64,000 nucleotides of DNA, taken from NCBI RefSeq assembly GCF_003555545.1, contig NZ_CP032157.1:3910546-3974545 (forward strand), read 5' to 3'. Each line of letters begins with the position of its first letter. Position 1 is the first letter of the stretch. Positions 61,142-64,000 of this stretch are shown here, in pieces. Under the pieces are notes generated by a model, which was given only the letters and a program-made list of their open reading frames with translations, had not been told where the DNA came from and ran no database searches. Source of the stretch: Paraflavitalea soli. GTDB lineage: Bacteria > Bacteroidota > Bacteroidia > Chitinophagales > Chitinophagaceae. The position numbers and the translations under genes were made by a program.

Positions 61142-63292
61142 TTATTCGCTCACTTTTTGCCTTCCTTTCACCTTGGCGATCACTTCTTCAGCGATGTTGT
61201 TAGGTGCAGGAGAGTAATGGCTGAACTCCATGGTAGAAGTAGCACGGCCAGAGCTTAGGCTACGCAATTGTGTTACGTAACCAAACATTTCACTCAGGGG
61301 CACTTTGGCCTTGATAACCTGGGCACCTGCGCGGCTGTCCATACCTTCGAGCATACCACGGCGACGGTTAAGGTCACCTGTTACATCACCCATGTACTGG
61401 TCGGGCGTAATTACTTCCACTTTCATGATAGGCTCCAACAATACGGGTTGTGCTTTGCGGCCTGCTTCCCGGAAACCTTGCTTGGCGCAAAGTTCGAAAG
61501 ACATGGCATCAGAGTCAACCTGGTGGAAACTACCATCAAATACGCGGACCTTCACATTCTCTACAGGGTAGCTGGCCAATACGCCAGTGCCGAGTGAGTT
61601 CTGGAATCCTTTCTGGATAGCAGGAACGAATTCACGGGGGATAGATCCGCCGAAGATATCATTCACAAACTGAAGGTTATCTTTTGGATTTGCTTCCAAC
61701 CATTCAGCATCAGCAGGCCCGAGCTCGAAAATGATGTCAGCGAACTTACCACGACCACCGGTCTGCTTCTTCAGGATCTCACGGTGCTCAACAGTTTTGC
61801 GGAATGCTTCTTTATAAGCAACCTGGGGAGCGCCCTGGTTTACTTCTACTTTGAACTCACGACGCATACGGTCGATGATGATCTCCAGGTGCAACTCACC
61901 CATACCACGAAGGATGGTTTGACCGGTATCTTCATCTGTATTTACACGGAGTGTAGGATCTTCTTCTACCAGCTTGGCGATGGCCATACCCATTTTATCC
62001 ACATCGGCCTGTGTTTTAGGCTCTACCGCGATCGCGATCACCGGCTCGGGGATAAACATGTTTTCCAAAGTGATCGGGTGGTTCTCATCGCAGAGTGTAT
62101 CACCGGTCTTGATCTCTTTGAAACCAACAGCTGCACCGATATCACCAGCTTCGATGAAGTCGATGGGGTTTTGCTTGTTAGCAAACATTTTCATGATACG
62201 GCTGATACGCTCTTTCTTACCGCTTCTTACGTTCAATACATAAGAACCAGCATCAAGGTGACCGCTATAGCACCGGAAGAACGCGAGACGACCTACGAAA
62301 GGATCGGTCATGATCTTAAAGGCCAATGCAGCGAAAGGAGCTTTAGGATCAGGCTTACGTGTGATCTGCTCACCGCTATCAGGATCAGTACCTACAGTAT
62401 CTTCAATATCAACAGGAGAAGGCAGGTAACGACAAACGGCATCCAGGGCAGTTTGTACACCTTTGTTCTTGAATGAAGAACCACACATCATCGGAACGAT
62501 GCTCAGATCGATCGTAGCTTTGCGGATGGCTTCATGCACTTCTTCCTCAGAAATGGTATTGGGATCGTCGAAGAATTTCTCCAACAATTTGTCGTCGTAT
62601 TCAGCAACAGCCTCGATCAGGTTTTGCCTCCACTCTTCAGCTTCAGCTTGCATATCAGCAGGAACAGGAATTTCGTCGAAGGTCATACCTTCAGTTTCCA
62701 TATGCCAGATGATACCTTTCATCTTGATGAGGTCAACCACACCCTTGAAGTCATCTTCTGCACCGATAGGCAATTGCAAAGGCACGGCTTTAGCGCCGAG
62801 CATTTCTTTTACCTGCTTAACTACCATCAGGAAGTCAGCACCGGAACGGTCCATTTTGTTAACGAAACCGATACGGGGAACTTTATAACGGTTAGCCTGG
62901 CGCCATACAGTTTCAGACTGAGGCTCTACGCCGTCAACTGCTGAGAACAGGGCGATCAGACCATCCAGTACACGCATAGAACGCTCTACTTCTACAGTAA
63001 AGTCCACGTGGCCCGGAGTATCAATGATGTTGAAATAATAGCTTTTAGTGTTAGCATCGGCCTTACCTTTTACGGTAGGGAAATTCCATTGGCAGCTAAC
63101 CGCAGCAGAGGTAATGGTGATACCTCTTTCTTTTTCCTGCTCCATCCAGTCGGTAGTAGCTGCACCATCGTGCACCTCTCCTATTTTATGGATCATACCG
63201 GTATAGCGCAGGATACGCTCCGTGGTTGTGGTTTTACCGGCATCAATGTGTGCCGCAATACCAAAGTTTCTCTGTAATCGTAAGTCTGCCAT
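61142..63292 (-). CDS. fusA: Elongation factor G
   Basis: 716 aa. GTPase motifs [15 protein letters not shown] (G1), DTPGHVDF (G3) and [10 protein letters not shown] (G4), then domains II-V ending in [24 protein letters not shown]. It translocates tRNA-mRNA on the ribosome. It normally stands between rpsG and rpsJ (or tuf). Here the upstream neighbour is a divergent protease and the downstream one is DPP-IV. Confidence 0.97.
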   Translation of the reverse strand: MADLRLQRNFGIAAHIDAGKTTTTERILRYTGMIHKIGEVHDGAATTDWMEQEKERGITITSAAVSCQWNFPTVKGKADANTKSYYFNIIDTPGHVDFTVEVERSMRVLDGLIALFSAVDGVEPQSETVWRQANRYKVPRIGFVNKMDRSGADFLMVVKQVKEMLGAKAVPLQLPIGAEDDFKGVVDLIKMKGIIWHMETEGMTFDEIPVPADMQAEAEEWRQNLIEAVAEYDDKLLEKFFDDPNTISEEEVHEAIRKATIDLSIVPMMCGSSFKNKGVQTALDAVCRYLPSPVDIEDTVGTDPDSGEQITRKPDPKAPFAALAFKIMTDPFVGRLAFFRCYSGHLDAGSYVLNVRSGKKERISRIMKMFANKQNPIDFIEAGDIGAAVGFKEIKTGDTLCDENHPITLENMFIPEPVIAIAVEPKTQADVDKMGMAIAKLVEEDPTLRVNTDEDTGQTILRGMGELHLEIIIDRMRREFKVEVNQGAPQVAYKEAFRKTVEHREILKKQTGGRGKFADIIFELGPADAEWLEANPKDNLQFVNDIFGGSIPREFVPAIQKGFQNSLGTGVLASYPVENVKVRVFDGSFHQVDSDAMSFELCAKQGFREAGRKAQPVLLEPIMKVEVITPDQYMGDVTGDLNRRRGMLEGMDSRAGAQVIKAKVPLSEMFGYVTQLRSLSSGRATSTMEFSHYSPAPNNIAEEVIAKVKGRQKVSE

Positions 63293-63350
63293 GACTTTGT
63301 TGTTGTTTTCTTTTTAATGTAGTGCAGGGAACTCCCTGAAAATAAGTGCG

Positions 63351-63358
63351 CAAAGGTA
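63351..63358 (-). promoter_or_regulatory. -7 promoter box of fusA
   Basis: TACCTTTG on the minus strand, 58 bp before the fusA ATG. No clear -33 at the expected spacing. Confidence 0.5.
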
Positions 63359-63477
63359 AGCAAATTCTCCATGAAAATGCAGATTGCAAAAGATCAAAAG
63401 ATTAAATGTGGAAAACCAGCCGGCAGCGGCATTCAAGACAATAATTGGTTACATTTAAGTACCATTAGCCTACGTCC

Positions 63478-64000
63478 ATGAGATACAGTATCCTGCTAAC
63501 CATCTGCTGCTGTTACTGCCTGACTATCAATGCCCAAGAGTCAGACAGTGCTTTGCTGCACCAAAAACTCGCACCCGCATTAGCAAGGTCAAAAGCCGGT
63601 TTGGCCGATGACAGGCCTGGTACATGGTGGGTTGTCGTCTCTGATAAAGAACAGTTTAAAGCCTTCCTGGCGAAGGAGCGGCTGCCGGTCATTATCACCG
63701 GTGAATATGCGCCCACCCGCTTGCTGATCGTACAAACTTCCCATAAAACACTGGTAAATAAATTATTAAAGACCCCCTGGGTTATTTTTGCCGACCAACC
63801 CCGTCTTCCGAGAGAAGAACAGGTGGTGAGCAGCCACGACAATACCACCAGCCAGATAAATACGGTCCATGGCCTCTACCCTGCCCTCAATGGCAATGGA
63901 CTTACCGTATCTGTCAAGGAAAATAAGCCCGATACCACCGATATTGATCTTAAAGGCAGGTACCTGTCCACTCCCCTCAGCTCACCTACCATTTCGCAGC
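63478..64000 (+). CDS. Subtilisin-like (S8) serine protease, N-terminal part
   Basis: Partial, cut by the right edge; the first 174 codons are visible from ATG 63478. Signal peptide MRYSILLTICCCYCLTINAQ (cleavage near residue 20). A propeptide-like segment follows, then INTVHGLYPALNGNGLTVSVKE, where Asp in ENKPDTTDID is the likely catalytic Asp region of Bacteroidota S8 proteases. The catalytic His and Ser lie beyond the edge, so the class is inferred. Confidence 0.7.
   Translation, partial: MRYSILLTICCCYCLTINAQESDSALLHQKLAPALARSKAGLADDRPGTWWVVVSDKEQFKAFLAKERLPVIITGEYAPTRLLIVQTSHKTLVNKLLKTPWVIFADQPRLPREEQVVSSHDNTTSQINTVHGLYPALNGNGLTVSVKENKPDTTDIDLKGRYLSTPLSSPTISQ

Overview
The window looks like a chromosomal segment of a Bacteroidota bacterium, most likely a soil Chitinophagaceae member (Niastella/Chitinophaga-like; genus inferred only). 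Evidence: a SusC/SusD outer-membrane pair, many secreted or lipoprotein ORFs with Bacteroidota-type leaders, TAnnTTTG (-7) promoter boxes, an Mpl-type peptidoglycan ligase, no clear Shine-Dalgarno sequences, and two ECF sigma factors. No tRNA, rRNA, CRISPR array, prophage or intact insertion sequence was seen.

Layout. 1-0.67 kb is non-coding and holds two decayed tandem repeats. 0.67-5.4 kb: an SdpR/SdpI-like autorepressor-immunity pair with an alpha/beta hydrolase, then a VOC protein divergent from a GlxA-type AraC regulator, then an ECF42-type sigma factor. 5.6-11.7 kb: a SusC-SusD-TlpA operon with a good promoter, an operator-like repeat, a 25-codon upstream ORF and a long leader hairpin. 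11.7-18.8 kb: a YCII/DGPF protein, a glycolipid-binding-like protein, PBP4, CinA, an E2 acyltransferase, a histidine phosphatase and an unknown. 18.9-26.2 kb (minus): S9 peptidase, EamA transporter, DPM1-like glycosyltransferase, DEDDh exonuclease and Mpl. 26.5-29 kb: small lipoproteins and a second ECF sigma factor coupled to a membrane-anchored trypsin-like protease with an anti-sigma-like N-terminus. 29-41.6 kb: housekeeping genes (nucleotidyltransferase, PLP desulfhydrase, lipB, RluA-type synthase, def, ruvX, ubiA-like, trmH-like, HAD phosphatase, rpsA, DinB-like). 41.6-56.6 kb (minus): flavoprotein, map, secY and the S10-spc ribosomal cluster from rpsJ to rplO. 56.7-63.3 kb (minus): lipoproteins, a DPP-IV peptidase, a terminator-rich spacer and fusA. 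The right edge cuts a subtilisin-like protease.

Working together. The ribosomal cluster supplies translation and Sec export, but it is split from fusA by a DPP-IV gene and lacks rpsL/rpsG upstream and the alpha operon downstream. The SusCD-TlpA operon imports and handles an unknown nutrient. The sigma/protease pair looks like a self-contained envelope-stress module.

The strongest unexplained signal is a family of degenerate tandem arrays with a 7- or 8-bp period. They fill many spacers of the ribosomal cluster and elsewhere, and the same kind of array lies inside the reading frames of lipB and of a flavoprotein. Other notable items are the SusCD leader, a perfect 24-bp palindrome at sdpR, AraC-type direct repeats, a dispersed hairpin repeat with matching changes on both stem sides, and a structured spacer downstream of fusA.
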